Assembly: GCA_963706785.1 (NCBI GenBank)
Contig: CAVPNJ010000009.1
Location: 1 to 64,000, forward strand
DNA length: 64,000 bases
Direction of reading: 5' to 3'
Source of the DNA: Pollutimonas sp963706785
GTDB taxonomy: Bacteria; Pseudomonadota; Gammaproteobacteria; Burkholderiales; Burkholderiaceae_B
The translations under genes and the position numbers were made by a program. Shown here piece by piece: positions 17,673 through 25,846 of this stretch. The notes under the pieces were generated by a model that was not told the origin of the DNA, did not search any database, and was given only the letters and a program-made list of their open reading frames with translations. Position 1 is the first letter of the stretch. Each line of letters starts with the position of its first letter.

Positions 17673-18570
17673 CGCCACCGCCCTGCAAGGGCGTATTATC
17701 GCCGTCCATGGGCGGCACTACACGGTGGAATTCTCAGACGGTAGTTTCCGAAAATGTTTCCCCCGTGGCAAAAAGGCCGGGGCGGCGGTAGGCGACAATG
17801 TAATAGTCAGCCTGCAAGGGGCCAACGAAGGTTCCATAGACCGCATTCTTGAACGCCGCAATCTTCTGTACCGCTCAGATGATATGCGCACCAAGCAGTT
17901 TGCGGCCAATGTAGACCAACTGCTGATTGTCGTGGCGCCCGAACCTGTCTCTTCAGACGACCTGATCGGGCGGGCGCTTGTAGCCGCCTGGAGCGCCGGC
18001 ATAGAGCCGATTATTGTGTTGAACAAGATCGATCTTGAAAACAGCATAGGCCGGGCTCGCGAACGGCTCTCGACCCTCAAAGCGCTTGGCGTTCAGATTA
18101 TTGAGCTTAGCGCGCATGCACGCGAGCAAATGAGGGCCGCTTTACTGCCGCACTTGAATGACCGTTGCACTCTGCTTCTAGGGCAAAGTGGCATGGGCAA
18201 ATCGACGATACTGAACGCATTGGTCCCGGATGCCCGCGCACATACCCAAGAACACTCGCAAGCTTTGGGCGCCGGCAAGCACACAACCACAAGCACACGC
18301 TTGTATCACTTGCCGGGCAGTGCGGGCGATATTATCGATTCTCCGGGATTCCAGGCTTTCGGCCTTTACCATCTTAGCGCTGCTGAAATAGAACAAGGTT
18401 TCCCCGAATTTTCGGACGTAATTCAGCACTGCCGGTTCTACAACTGCACTCATAGGCATGAGCCAGGCTGTGGTGTACTGGCCGCGATCAAACTGGGCAC
18501 TGTTACGAGCGAACGTCACGAGCTCTATAAACGTATACTTGCCGAGAACGAAGCGCAGGGGCATTATTAG
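17665..18570 (+). CDS. rsgA: Ribosome small subunit GTPase RsgA
   Basis: A 301-residue circularly permuted GTPase that assists late 30S maturation. Order: OB fold (residues about 5-75), G4 VLNKIDLEN, then G1 GQSGMGKST, G3 DSPGF, and a C-terminal zinc motif CRFYNCTHRHEPGC. This permuted G4-G1-G3 order is diagnostic. The ATG lies inside the end of the M48 gene, so the pair is coupled. Confidence 0.96.
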   Translation: MADATALQGRIIAVHGRHYTVEFSDGSFRKCFPRGKKAGAAVGDNVIVSLQGANEGSIDRILERRNLLYRSDDMRTKQFAANVDQLLIVVAPEPVSSDDLIGRALVAAWSAGIEPIIVLNKIDLENSIGRARERLSTLKALGVQIIELSAHAREQMRAALLPHLNDRCTLLLGQSGMGKSTILNALVPDARAHTQEHSQALGAGKHTTTSTRLYHLPGSAGDIIDSPGFQAFGLYHLSAAEIEQGFPEFSDVIQHCRFYNCTHRHEPGCGVLAAIKLGTVTSERHELYKRILAENEAQGHY

Positions 18571-18635
18571 CTTTCGGCCGCTCGAACTGCCCTCTTGACC
18601 TTACGTGAGCACGTGATGGCTAGCCGCCTGTTGGC

Positions 18636-19379
18636 CTAAGATGCATTTTTCCCCTGGGCTGCGGCAAGGTAATGATAAAAATTCCGGATCAGTGCAGCGG
18701 TAGCGCCCCAAATAAAGTAGGACTTCCACGTTATCGAAAAATAATAGCGATGGCCGCCCGCAGGCAATTGTGCCCGATGCAAACGATGCCTACTGGTATC
18801 CATCAGCACGCTTAAGGGCACTTCAAATACTTCGGCTACTTCGGTGGGATCAGCATTTATCGTGAATCCGGGACGAATTACACCAATGACCGGCGTCATG
18901 GTGAACTTTGTCGAGGTAAGGTAGGCAGGCTGGATACCGATCAACTTAACGAGGTTGGGCGGAACTCCGATCTCTTCGTTGGTTTCGCGCAAAGCAGCTG
19001 CTATGGCGTCGTGATCAAAAACTTCGATACGCCCGCCCGGGAAGCTAATCTGCCCCGCATGATTGTACAGATGCGAGGCGCGACGCGTAAAAATAACGTT
19101 CAAGCCTGCCGGACGCTCTACCAGAGGAAACAAGACTGCTGCCTGGGTCACGCCATCTTGATGCTGATATTCGGTCTGAAAGGAATCGCGAAATACCGGC
19201 TCGACTTGCCAGTCGACCTGACGAGAAAATGCCGAACAGATAAAACCTAGTTCGGTAGAAGATTCTAGAAGTGACGGCAATACTTCGGTCGGGACAACAG
19301 GCTGTTCCAGGGGATCAAAACCCGGTACTACTACTTGCCTGTGTCGAGGAGAACGAATGCTTTGCGACATAAGACCCAT
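18636..19379 (-). CDS. Nudix hydrolase, CoA pyrophosphatase type
   Basis: A 247-residue protein. A Nudix box lies at about residues 113-136 (ISFPGGRIE, then ALRETNEEIGV), preceded by the long N-terminal part usual in the CoA-diphosphatase (NudL) group. It probably cleaves CoA or acyl-CoA to 3',5'-ADP and phosphopantetheine. The first Glu of the canonical GX5E spacing is Asp here, as in many NudL-like proteins. MSQSIRSP at codon 4 could be the true start. The gene converges on rsgA. Confidence 0.85.
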   Translation of the reverse strand: MGLMSQSIRSPRHRQVVVPGFDPLEQPVVPTEVLPSLLESSTELGFICSAFSRQVDWQVEPVFRDSFQTEYQHQDGVTQAAVLFPLVERPAGLNVIFTRRASHLYNHAGQISFPGGRIEVFDHDAIAAALRETNEEIGVPPNLVKLIGIQPAYLTSTKFTMTPVIGVIRPGFTINADPTEVAEVFEVPLSVLMDTSRHRLHRAQLPAGGHRYYFSITWKSYFIWGATAALIRNFYHYLAAAQGKNAS

Positions 19380-19381
19380 AA

Positions 19382-19410
19382 AGCAAAGGCACCCCTTGGG
19401 TGCCTTTGCT
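19382..19410 (-). terminator. Hairpin terminator after rplS
   Basis: A perfect 13-base-pair stem (AGCAAAGGCACCC with its complement, 3-base loop) lies between the rplS stop and the Nudix gene. The following T run is short (TTT), so termination is likely but may be partial. Confidence 0.65.
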
Positions 19411-19433
19411 GGTTTAAACCGAAAACATACTGC

Positions 19434-19820
19434 TTATTTAGCGGCTGCTTTCTTTGGATTGCGAACCAGCTTTTCTTTGATGCGAGCAGCTTTACCCGAA
19501 CGGCTGCGCAAGTAATAAAGTTTAGCACGGCGTACATCGCCGCGGCGTTTAACTTCAATACTGGCAATTTGCGGGGAATATAGCTGGAACGTACGTTCTA
19601 CGGCTTCGCCCGAAGAGATCTTACGAACGATGAACGAAGAGTTCAAACCACGGTTGCGGCGGCCAATAACAACGCCTTCGTAGGCCTGTACACGTTTGCG
19701 GGCGCCTTCAACCACGTTTACGTTAACAATAACAGTGTCGCCGGGACCAAACTGGGGCTTGGCTACGCCTCCTGTAAGGCGCGCGATTTCTTCTTGTTCA
19801 ATGGTTTCGATTAGGTTCAC
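19434..19820 (-). CDS. rplS: 50S ribosomal protein L19
   Basis: A 128-residue ribosomal protein of the 50S side at the 30S-50S interface. The sequence around FGPGDTVIVNVNVVEG and YEGVVIGRRNRGLNSSFIVR is typical. The start is GTG at 19820 with AGGAG 8 bases upstream. Usually rplS ends a rpsP-rimM-trmD-rplS operon, but those genes are not upstream here; instead a small minus-strand gene lies 142 bases upstream. Confidence 0.97.
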   Translation of the reverse strand: MNLIETIEQEEIARLTGGVAKPQFGPGDTVIVNVNVVEGARKRVQAYEGVVIGRRNRGLNSSFIVRKISSGEAVERTFQLYSPQIASIEVKRRGDVRRAKLYYLRSRSGKAARIKEKLVRNPKKAAAK

Positions 19821-19962
19821 GGTAAAGCTCCTGATTTCATCTTGATACGGGCTAGATATTCGATGCCAAACATTGCATTGTTAATGCGCATTTTTACGTA
19901 ATGCGCGGCCCGACAGAGGATGAGTTAGCAAAGCCGAGTATTGTACAAGCAAATTGACACTT

Positions 19963-20139
19963 TTAAAAGCCACCGGCAGCGCACAACCACATTAAACCCG
20001 GTATGCTGGCACCCCACACTGCCACGAGGCAGACATCGGTCACCATAGCGCCGCGCGATAGCTTGGGCACGCGGCCCGGGCGGCTTTGCGTAAGAGATGA
20101 CCTTTTGGAGGGCGATTTTTTGGTCTGATAAGCTGGCAT
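19963..20139 (-). CDS. Putative SOS-induced small membrane protein (58 aa)
   Basis: A 58-codon frame with a good ribosome site (GGAGAC, 5 bases before ATG). The N-terminal 30 residues are basic (MPAYQTKKSPSKRSS and on), and residues about 32-57 form one hydrophobic helix (VTDVCLVAVWGASIPGLMWL). A LexA-type box overlapping a promoter lies 114 bases upstream on the same strand. By analogy, SOS-induced single-helix proteins act on septation (SidA) or depolarise membranes (TisB); this one has no sequence match to either that I can recall. Function unknown. It is too short to be picked up by usual length limits. Confidence 0.6.
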   Translation of the reverse strand: MPAYQTKKSPSKRSSLTQSRPGRVPKLSRGAMVTDVCLVAVWGASIPGLMWLCAAGGF

Positions 20140-20251
20140 GTTTAGTCTCCGTGGGTAAAGCGGTGTGGACGCACCATGCCGGATTCACCCCGAACATAGG
20201 CACTGCTGCCGCTTCAATACTGTTTAAATACACAGCAATTTCCTGAACCTG

Positions 20252-20271
20252 TACTGTATAAAATAACAGTG
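20252..20271 (-). promoter_or_regulatory. LexA-type SOS box
   Basis: TACTGTATAAAATAACAGTG contains CTGT-N8-ACAG, the core of the LexA operator (CTG-N10-CAG). On the minus strand a TTGCAT hexamer and TACAGT, 17 bases apart, overlap it, so LexA binding would block transcription toward 19963-20139. Confidence 0.6.
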
Positions 20272-20362
20272 CTTTATGCAAGCGCTTATTTCCAAAGGTG
20301 TCCTGAAAAAGCCACACACGACGTAACCCCTTTGCCCCCACGTATTGTGTCGCTTCCGTCTC

Positions 20363-20394
20363 AATAAAAAAACCCATCCGAAGATGGGTTTTAA
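20363..20394 (-). terminator. Rho-independent terminator after the peroxiredoxin gene
   Basis: On the minus strand AAACCCATC, the stable tetraloop TTCG, GATGGGTTT and a T run. It lies 16 bases beyond the peroxiredoxin stop and isolates the SOS gene from it. Confidence 0.85.
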
Positions 20395-20409
20395 TAATCT
20401 ACAGCCTAC

Positions 20410-21051
20410 TTATTTATTGGGCTGTGGCGTTATACGCAAATAAGGCCGAACTGCCTTATAGCCCTTGGGAAACTTTTCCTTTAGGACGGCTTCATCTTTC
20501 AGCGATGGAACAATTATTACGTCGTCGCCGTCTTCCCAATTCACGGGAGTTGCCACGCTGTGGCTATCGGTCAGTTGTAGAGAATCGATGACACGCAGAA
20601 TCTCATTGAAGTTTCGGCCGGTGCTGGCGGGATAAGTCAATGTAAGACGAACCTTCTTCGCCGGATCGATAATGAATACCGAACGCACAGTGGCAGTCGT
20701 GCTGGCATTGGGGTGAATCATGTCGTACAACGTCGATACTTTGCGGTCATCGTCAGCCAGAATAGGAAAATCAACGCGAGTATTCTGGGTTTCGTTGATA
20801 TCTTCGATCCACTTCTTGTGTGACTCAGCATCGTCGACCGAAACGGCAAGCACCTTAACATTGCGTTTGGCAAATTCGCCCGACACGATAGCGGTGTAAC
20901 CGAGCTCTGTCGTGCAGACGGGAGTAAAGTCAGCAGGATGCGAGAACAATACGCCCCAGCTGTCGCCTAAGTAATCATAGAAGCGAATTTTACCGATCGA
21001 CGAATTTTGTTCGAAATCAGGGGCGGTATCGCCCAGTCGTAAAGTTGTCAT
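20410..21051 (-). CDS. 1-Cys peroxiredoxin (Prx6 type)
   Basis: A 213-residue cytoplasmic peroxidase of the Prx6 class. The peroxidatic Cys46 lies in FSHPADFTPVCTTE. No resolving Cys of the 2-Cys type is seen. The long C-terminal half (from about residue 160, with PVNWEDGDDVIIVP) is typical of Prx6. It reduces H2O2 and organic peroxides. I start at 21051 (MTTLRLGD); the frame also opens at 21069. Single gene, own terminator. Confidence 0.92.
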   Translation of the reverse strand: MTTLRLGDTAPDFEQNSSIGKIRFYDYLGDSWGVLFSHPADFTPVCTTELGYTAIVSGEFAKRNVKVLAVSVDDAESHKKWIEDINETQNTRVDFPILADDDRKVSTLYDMIHPNASTTATVRSVFIIDPAKKVRLTLTYPASTGRNFNEILRVIDSLQLTDSHSVATPVNWEDGDDVIIVPSLKDEAVLKEKFPKGYKAVRPYLRITPQPNK

Positions 21052-21144
21052 GATGTCTCTCTTTGTCATAGAACAAAAGTAAAGGGTACGCTTTATATTT
21101 TGGCAGTATTAAAACGCCAGAGGAAATAAGCGTTGGCTATATAC

Positions 21145-22968
21145 TTATGACTCATTTACGGCACTTATATACCGGGTCGCCACACTGCCTTCGAGCACCG
21201 CGTCGGCTAGGGACTCGGCCCGCGGAAGGATATGCGCCGCGAAAAAAACACTGGTAGCGAGCTTGCGAGTGTAAAAAACTGAACCCACCTCTGCCTGCGA
21301 GCGATGACTGCAGATCAGGGCGGCGCGGGCCAATTGCCAGCCAGCATTTACGACGCCTGCCAACATCATGAATGGAACACTACCTAGAAAAACCGCGCGC
21401 AGGCCTTCCTTTGAATTTTCCAGAATAAAGCTACAGGCGTTGTCGTATGCCCCCACAGCCGCCCGCAAGCGTCGGGCGATCAACGCCAGGCCGTCAGCGT
21501 CATGTCCTCCGCCGGCGGCGGCCTCCTCGAGTTCGGCGACGGTCGATCGAATCTCCGTCGACATCGCCTTGGCGACTGCGCCGCCGTCGCGCAGGATCTT
21601 GCGCCCTATAAAATCGTTAGCTTGAATCGCAGTCGTGCCTTCATAAATGGGCAATATGCGAGCATCGCGATAATACTGAGCGGCCCCCGTTTCTTCGATG
21701 TAACCCATACCGCCATGGATTTGCAAACCCAAAGAAGCAATTTCGACTGAGCATTCTGTCGAGAACCCTTTGACAACTGGCACCAGATATTCGTAAATGG
21801 CCTTATTCCGGGCACGCACTTCAGGATCGGGATCACGGCGCGACTTATCGCATGCTGCGGCGGCCACGTAAGCGACCGCCCGCCCACCTTCGGTAAGCGA
21901 CCTCATGGTAAGCAGCATACGCTGTACATCTGGATGATTTGCGATCGCCACCGGACCGGCCGAACCTTCCAGCGCCTGGCCCTGTACTCGATCGTTCGCA
22001 TAGGCAGTTGCATGTTGCAAGGCGCGCTCGGAAATGGCGATGCCTTGGACGCCCACGGCGTAGCGCGCAGCGTTCATCATGATGAACATATACTCGAGTC
22101 CGCGGTTTTCTTCTCCAACGAGATATCCAACCGCGCCCGGTCCGACGTCGCCTTTACCCGATCCATATAGCAACACCGCGGTCGGGCTGCCATGTATGCC
22201 CAACTTATGTTCCAGGGATGCGCACCAAACATCGTTACGCCCCCCTAGAGTGCCATCATGATCAACCAGGAATTTGGGCACGATAAAAAGTGAAATACCT
22301 TTGACGCCTTTTGGTGCGTCCGGCGTGCGCGCCAAGACCAAGTGCACGATATTCTCTGCCAGATCGTGTTCACCGTAGGTAATGAAGATTTTCTGCCCTG
22401 AAAGCCTGTAAGTTCCATCGCCTTGCCTCGCTGCTTTAGTAGCAACCAATGCCAGATCTGAACCTGCTTGTGGCTCGGTGAGATTCATCGTTCCCGTCCA
22501 GCGCCCCTGCAGCATCGGCGGAATGTAAAGTGCCTGCTGCTCTTTAGTGCCCACGGCGGTCAATGCTTCGATAACCCCGTCCGTCAATAACGGGCACAAC
22601 GAGAAGGCCAAATTGGCGGCGTTTATGTTTTCACTGACGGGGGCGCCGACAAGCTTAGGCAAACCCTGACCACCCCATTCCGGTTCATGCAGCAATCCCT
22701 GCCAGCCACCCTGCGCAAATTCGCTAAAGGCCTTTTTGAAACCTGGCGAGGTAGTTACGGCGCCGTTCACCCATCTAGCTGGCGTCGTATCACCCGCGCG
22801 GTTCAATGGCGCAATCTCCTGCTCGACGAATCGGGCGTTTTCTTCGAGTACTGCGTCGACCAAGTCGCCGGAAATCTCTTCAAATCCGGGCAGCGCCAAT
22901 ACGCCATCCAAATCGGCTAATTCTTTAAGGACGAAACGAATATCTTCGGTTGGTGCGCGGTAACTCAT
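21145..22968 (-). CDS. Acyl-CoA dehydrogenase with long C-terminal domain
   Basis: A 607-residue FAD enzyme. The catalytic Glu lies in PIYEGTTAIQANDFIGRK, and the FAD/substrate stretch MNLTEPQAGSDLALV is present. The extra C-terminal helical domain (from about residue 470) marks the group of long dehydrogenases in aromatic and fatty-acid loci. It oxidises an acyl-CoA thioester and passes electrons to ETF, whose genes lie just upstream on the same strand. Start chosen by GGAGGG 6 bases before ATG at 22968. The substrate is unknown. Confidence 0.92.
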   Translation of the reverse strand: MSYRAPTEDIRFVLKELADLDGVLALPGFEEISGDLVDAVLEENARFVEQEIAPLNRAGDTTPARWVNGAVTTSPGFKKAFSEFAQGGWQGLLHEPEWGGQGLPKLVGAPVSENINAANLAFSLCPLLTDGVIEALTAVGTKEQQALYIPPMLQGRWTGTMNLTEPQAGSDLALVATKAARQGDGTYRLSGQKIFITYGEHDLAENIVHLVLARTPDAPKGVKGISLFIVPKFLVDHDGTLGGRNDVWCASLEHKLGIHGSPTAVLLYGSGKGDVGPGAVGYLVGEENRGLEYMFIMMNAARYAVGVQGIAISERALQHATAYANDRVQGQALEGSAGPVAIANHPDVQRMLLTMRSLTEGGRAVAYVAAAACDKSRRDPDPEVRARNKAIYEYLVPVVKGFSTECSVEIASLGLQIHGGMGYIEETGAAQYYRDARILPIYEGTTAIQANDFIGRKILRDGGAVAKAMSTEIRSTVAELEEAAAGGGHDADGLALIARRLRAAVGAYDNACSFILENSKEGLRAVFLGSVPFMMLAGVVNAGWQLARAALICSHRSQAEVGSVFYTRKLATSVFFAAHILPRAESLADAVLEGSVATRYISAVNES

Positions 22969-23056
22969 ATACCCTCCTGGTGTCTTAGCAAGACATGAAC
23001 CATATATGTACAGGGACAACCAATGCCGGTCGAGTTCTTCTTTTTGGCTGCCATAT

Positions 23057-23094
23057 AAAAAAAACCTGTAAACATTGAGTCTACAGGTTTTTAA
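23057..23094 (-). terminator. Rho-independent terminator after etfA
   Basis: On the minus strand AAAAACCTGTA and TACAGGTTTTT form a stem with an 11-base loop, ending in a run of eight T. It separates etfBA from the acyl-CoA dehydrogenase gene, which then needs its own promoter. Confidence 0.8.
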
Positions 23095-23109
23095 TGGTGC
23101 TTCGTTTTA

Positions 23110-24039
23110 TTACAAAGCCTGGACCAGTTCGGGAACAGCCTGGAACAGGTCGGCCACAAGCCCATAGTCGGCTACGCCAAAGATCGGCGCTTCTGCGTCC
23201 TTGTTGATGGCCACAATGACTTTCGAGTCCTTCATGCCAGCCAGATGTTGGATAGCACCGGAGATGCCCACTGCGACGTACAGCTGAGGCGCAACGATCT
23301 TGCCCGTTTGCCCTACCTGCCAGTCGTTCGGCGCATAGCCGGCGTCCACTGCCGCACGCGAAGCACCCAATGCCGCGCCAAGCTTGTCAGCCAGGGGATC
23401 GAGAATCTTGAAGTTCTCGGCGCTGCCCAGACCGCGACCGCCGGAAACGACGATCGCTGCACCGGCCAGCTCGGGACGATCGCTTTTAGCGACTTCGCGA
23501 CCTACAAAGGACGATTTGCCCGAATCAGCCACGACCTGGACGGATTCCACTGTTGCACTGCCGCCATTGGCAGCGGCGCCATCGAACGCCGTCGTACGCA
23601 CCGTGATCACCTTGGTCGCATCGGACGATTGCACGGTAGCAATGGCGTTGCCTGCATAAATGGGGCGCGTGAAAGTATCGGGCGATTCCACCGAAAGAAT
23701 ATCGGAGATCTGCGCCACATCAAGCTTGGCTGCTACGCGCGGCGCCACGTTCTTGCCTGCCGCCGTAGCGGCAAATAAGATGTGGCTGTACGCTGGGGCC
23801 AGCGCCACGACTTGCGCAGCAACGTTTTCGGCCAAGCCTTCGGCCAATGCCGGCCCATCGGCCAGCAGAACCTTGGTCACGCCAGCAACCTGTGCAGCCT
23901 GATCGGCCACAGCCTGTGCGCCATTGCCTGCCACCAGGACATGAATATCGCTGCCCAGCTTGGAAGCCGCAGCAATCGCGTTCAGGCTGGCGCCCTTCAG
24001 GTGCGCGTTGTCGTGTTCAGCAATTACGAGAATCGTCAT
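23110..24039 (-). CDS. etfA: Electron transfer flavoprotein subunit alpha
   Basis: A 309-residue FAD-binding subunit of ETF, which carries electrons from acyl-CoA dehydrogenases to ETF-quinone oxidoreductase. The C-terminal FAD domain with VVSGGRGLGSAENF, then QTGKIVAPQLYVAVGISGAI, is typical. It starts immediately after the etfB stop (no gap), so the two are coupled. Confidence 0.97.
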   Translation of the reverse strand: MTILVIAEHDNAHLKGASLNAIAAASKLGSDIHVLVAGNGAQAVADQAAQVAGVTKVLLADGPALAEGLAENVAAQVVALAPAYSHILFAATAAGKNVAPRVAAKLDVAQISDILSVESPDTFTRPIYAGNAIATVQSSDATKVITVRTTAFDGAAANGGSATVESVQVVADSGKSSFVGREVAKSDRPELAGAAIVVSGGRGLGSAENFKILDPLADKLGAALGASRAAVDAGYAPNDWQVGQTGKIVAPQLYVAVGISGAIQHLAGMKDSKVIVAINKDAEAPIFGVADYGLVADLFQAVPELVQAL

Positions 24040-24789
24040 TTAAACCACCTTTGCTTCGTTCTTTAGTTTTTCGACCAGCGTCGCCACATCGGGCACGATA
24101 ATGCCAGCCGAGCGTGCCGGTGGCTCGGAAACCTTTAAGGTTTTCAACCGAGGCGCCACATCGACACCCAGCTCTTCCGGCGTGATGACTTCCAGCGGCT
24201 TCTTCTTAGCCTTCATGATATTGGGCAGCGTGACATACCGCGGCTCGTTCAGACGCAAGTCGGTGGTGATAATGGCCGGCAACTTCAGCGACAGCGTTTC
24301 CAGCCCACCGTCAACTTCGCGCGTGACCGTTACGGCGTCGCCCGAGACCTCGACTTTGCTGGCAAACGTGGCTTGTGGCCAATCCAGCAAGGCAGCCAGC
24401 ATCTGGCCTGTTTGATTGGCGTCGTCATCGATGGCCTGCTTGCCCAGAATAACCAATTGCGGTTGTTCTTTGTCGACCAGTGCTTTAAGCAGCTTGGCCA
24501 CGGCTAAAGGTTGAAGCTCGACATCGGTTTGCAATAATGCAGCACGGTCGGCGCCAATTGCCATGGCGGTACGCAAGGTTTCCTGCGATTGCGACACACC
24601 GCAAGAAACGGCGATGATTTCAGTGGCCACACCCTTTTCTTTCAGACGGGTAGCTTCTTCGATGGCTATTTCGTCGAACGGGTTCATGGACATTTTGACG
24701 TTTGCGATATCCACACCGCTTTGATCGGATTTCACGCGTACTTTGACGTTGTAATCTACGACACGCTTGACGGGTACCAATACCTTCAT
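24040..24789 (-). CDS. etfB: Electron transfer flavoprotein subunit beta
   Basis: A 249-residue AMP-binding partner of EtfA, the standard length. The start MKVLVPVKRVVDYNVKVRV is characteristic, with GGAG upstream of the ATG at 24789; the longer frame to 24888 is not used. It forms the operon etfB-etfA. Confidence 0.97.
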   Translation of the reverse strand: MKVLVPVKRVVDYNVKVRVKSDQSGVDIANVKMSMNPFDEIAIEEATRLKEKGVATEIIAVSCGVSQSQETLRTAMAIGADRAALLQTDVELQPLAVAKLLKALVDKEQPQLVILGKQAIDDDANQTGQMLAALLDWPQATFASKVEVSGDAVTVTREVDGGLETLSLKLPAIITTDLRLNEPRYVTLPNIMKAKKKPLEVITPEELGVDVAPRLKTLKVSEPPARSAGIIVPDVATLVEKLKNEAKVV

Positions 24790-24912
24790 CGAGCATTCTC
24801 CAATGGTTAAAAAAACTGCAGCGACCCGGCGTCGCAACGCAGACGAGCAGGCACACATCGGCGCCTGTCGCCCGGACCCGCCAGGCACGAAATTTACCTA
24901 AACCTTCTTATT

Positions 24913-25836
24913 CTACAACGCTGCCAGCGCCTTCACGTGCGCGACCACGCTACGTCCCAAAGCTGACAGGCTGTACCCTCCTTCGAGGAAACTTACTACT
25001 CTGCCCTGTGCCGTTCGCTCTGCGAGATGCATGATTTGCTCGGTGATCCAGGCATAGTCCGATTCGACCATGCTTAGCTGAGCCATGTCGTCTTCGCGGT
25101 GAGCGTCAAAACCGGCCGATATCAATATAAGCTCTGGCTCGAATACGTCTAACCTGGGCATCCAGATATCGCTTAGTATTTGCCGTAGAGTATCGCCGTT
25201 GGCGTAGGCATCAACGGGTATGTTTACCATGTTTTCCGCCGGCTCGCTTTGACAGATATTCGGAAACAAGGGGTGTTGAAAAAAGCTGCACATTAAAATC
25301 CGGCTATCGTCCGAAAACATTTCTTCAGTGCCATTACCATGATGAACATCGAAATCGATGATCGCAATCTTGTTCAAGGCATACTTTTCGAGCGCATAGG
25401 CGGCGGCCACCGCAATATTGTTGAAGAAACAAAATCCCATCGCAGCCGCTGGCCGCGCATGATGGCCCGGGGGTCGCACAGAACAGAAAGCAGTTCGCGC
25501 TCTTTTTTCCATTAGCGCATCCACCGCTACAATTCCTGCACCGGCCGCCGCCCAGGCCGCTTCAAGCGTATGCGGATTCATTAGCGTGTCGGCATCAATG
25601 GCGAAATAGCCCGTGCTCGGCAGCTTACTGCGCAAATAAGACAAGTATTCTGGCGTGTGCACCCTAAGAATGTCGGTTTCCGTCGCAGGAACCGCCTGTT
25701 CATGCACAAGATAGGACATCAGCCCGCTGGCAAGCAACTGGTCATTGATGGCGTCAAGCCTCTGGGGGCTTTCTGGATGCCAATTTCCCATTTCATGCAG
25801 ACGGCACGCTGGATGAGTAATATATAGAGTCTCCAT
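24913..25836 (-). CDS. Histone-deacetylase-family amidohydrolase (class II-like)
   Basis: A 307-residue zinc amidohydrolase of the HDAC/acetoin-utilisation family. Active-site motifs are seen: RPPGHHARP, IDFDVHHGNG (Zn ligands Asp and His) and SAGFDAHREDD (Asp ligand), and the C-terminal LEGGYS. Bacterial members deacetylate acylpolyamines or proteins; the substrate here is not known. The ATG at 25836 (METLYITHPACRLHEMG) matches the family start, although no clear ribosome site precedes it; the longer frame to 26028 overlaps mltB. Only 10 bases separate the two divergent starts. Confidence 0.88.
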   Translation of the reverse strand: METLYITHPACRLHEMGNWHPESPQRLDAINDQLLASGLMSYLVHEQAVPATETDILRVHTPEYLSYLRSKLPSTGYFAIDADTLMNPHTLEAAWAAAGAGIVAVDALMEKRARTAFCSVRPPGHHARPAAAMGFCFFNNIAVAAAYALEKYALNKIAIIDFDVHHGNGTEEMFSDDSRILMCSFFQHPLFPNICQSEPAENMVNIPVDAYANGDTLRQILSDIWMPRLDVFEPELILISAGFDAHREDDMAQLSMVESDYAWITEQIMHLAERTAQGRVVSFLEGGYSLSALGRSVVAHVKALAAL

Positions 25837-25846
25837 AAGGAAGATT

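Noticed and set aside
19925..20377. Minus-strand 150-codon frame
   Set aside because: It crosses the peroxiredoxin terminator and the LexA box and lacks a ribosome site; the 58-codon frame in another phase fits the signals better.
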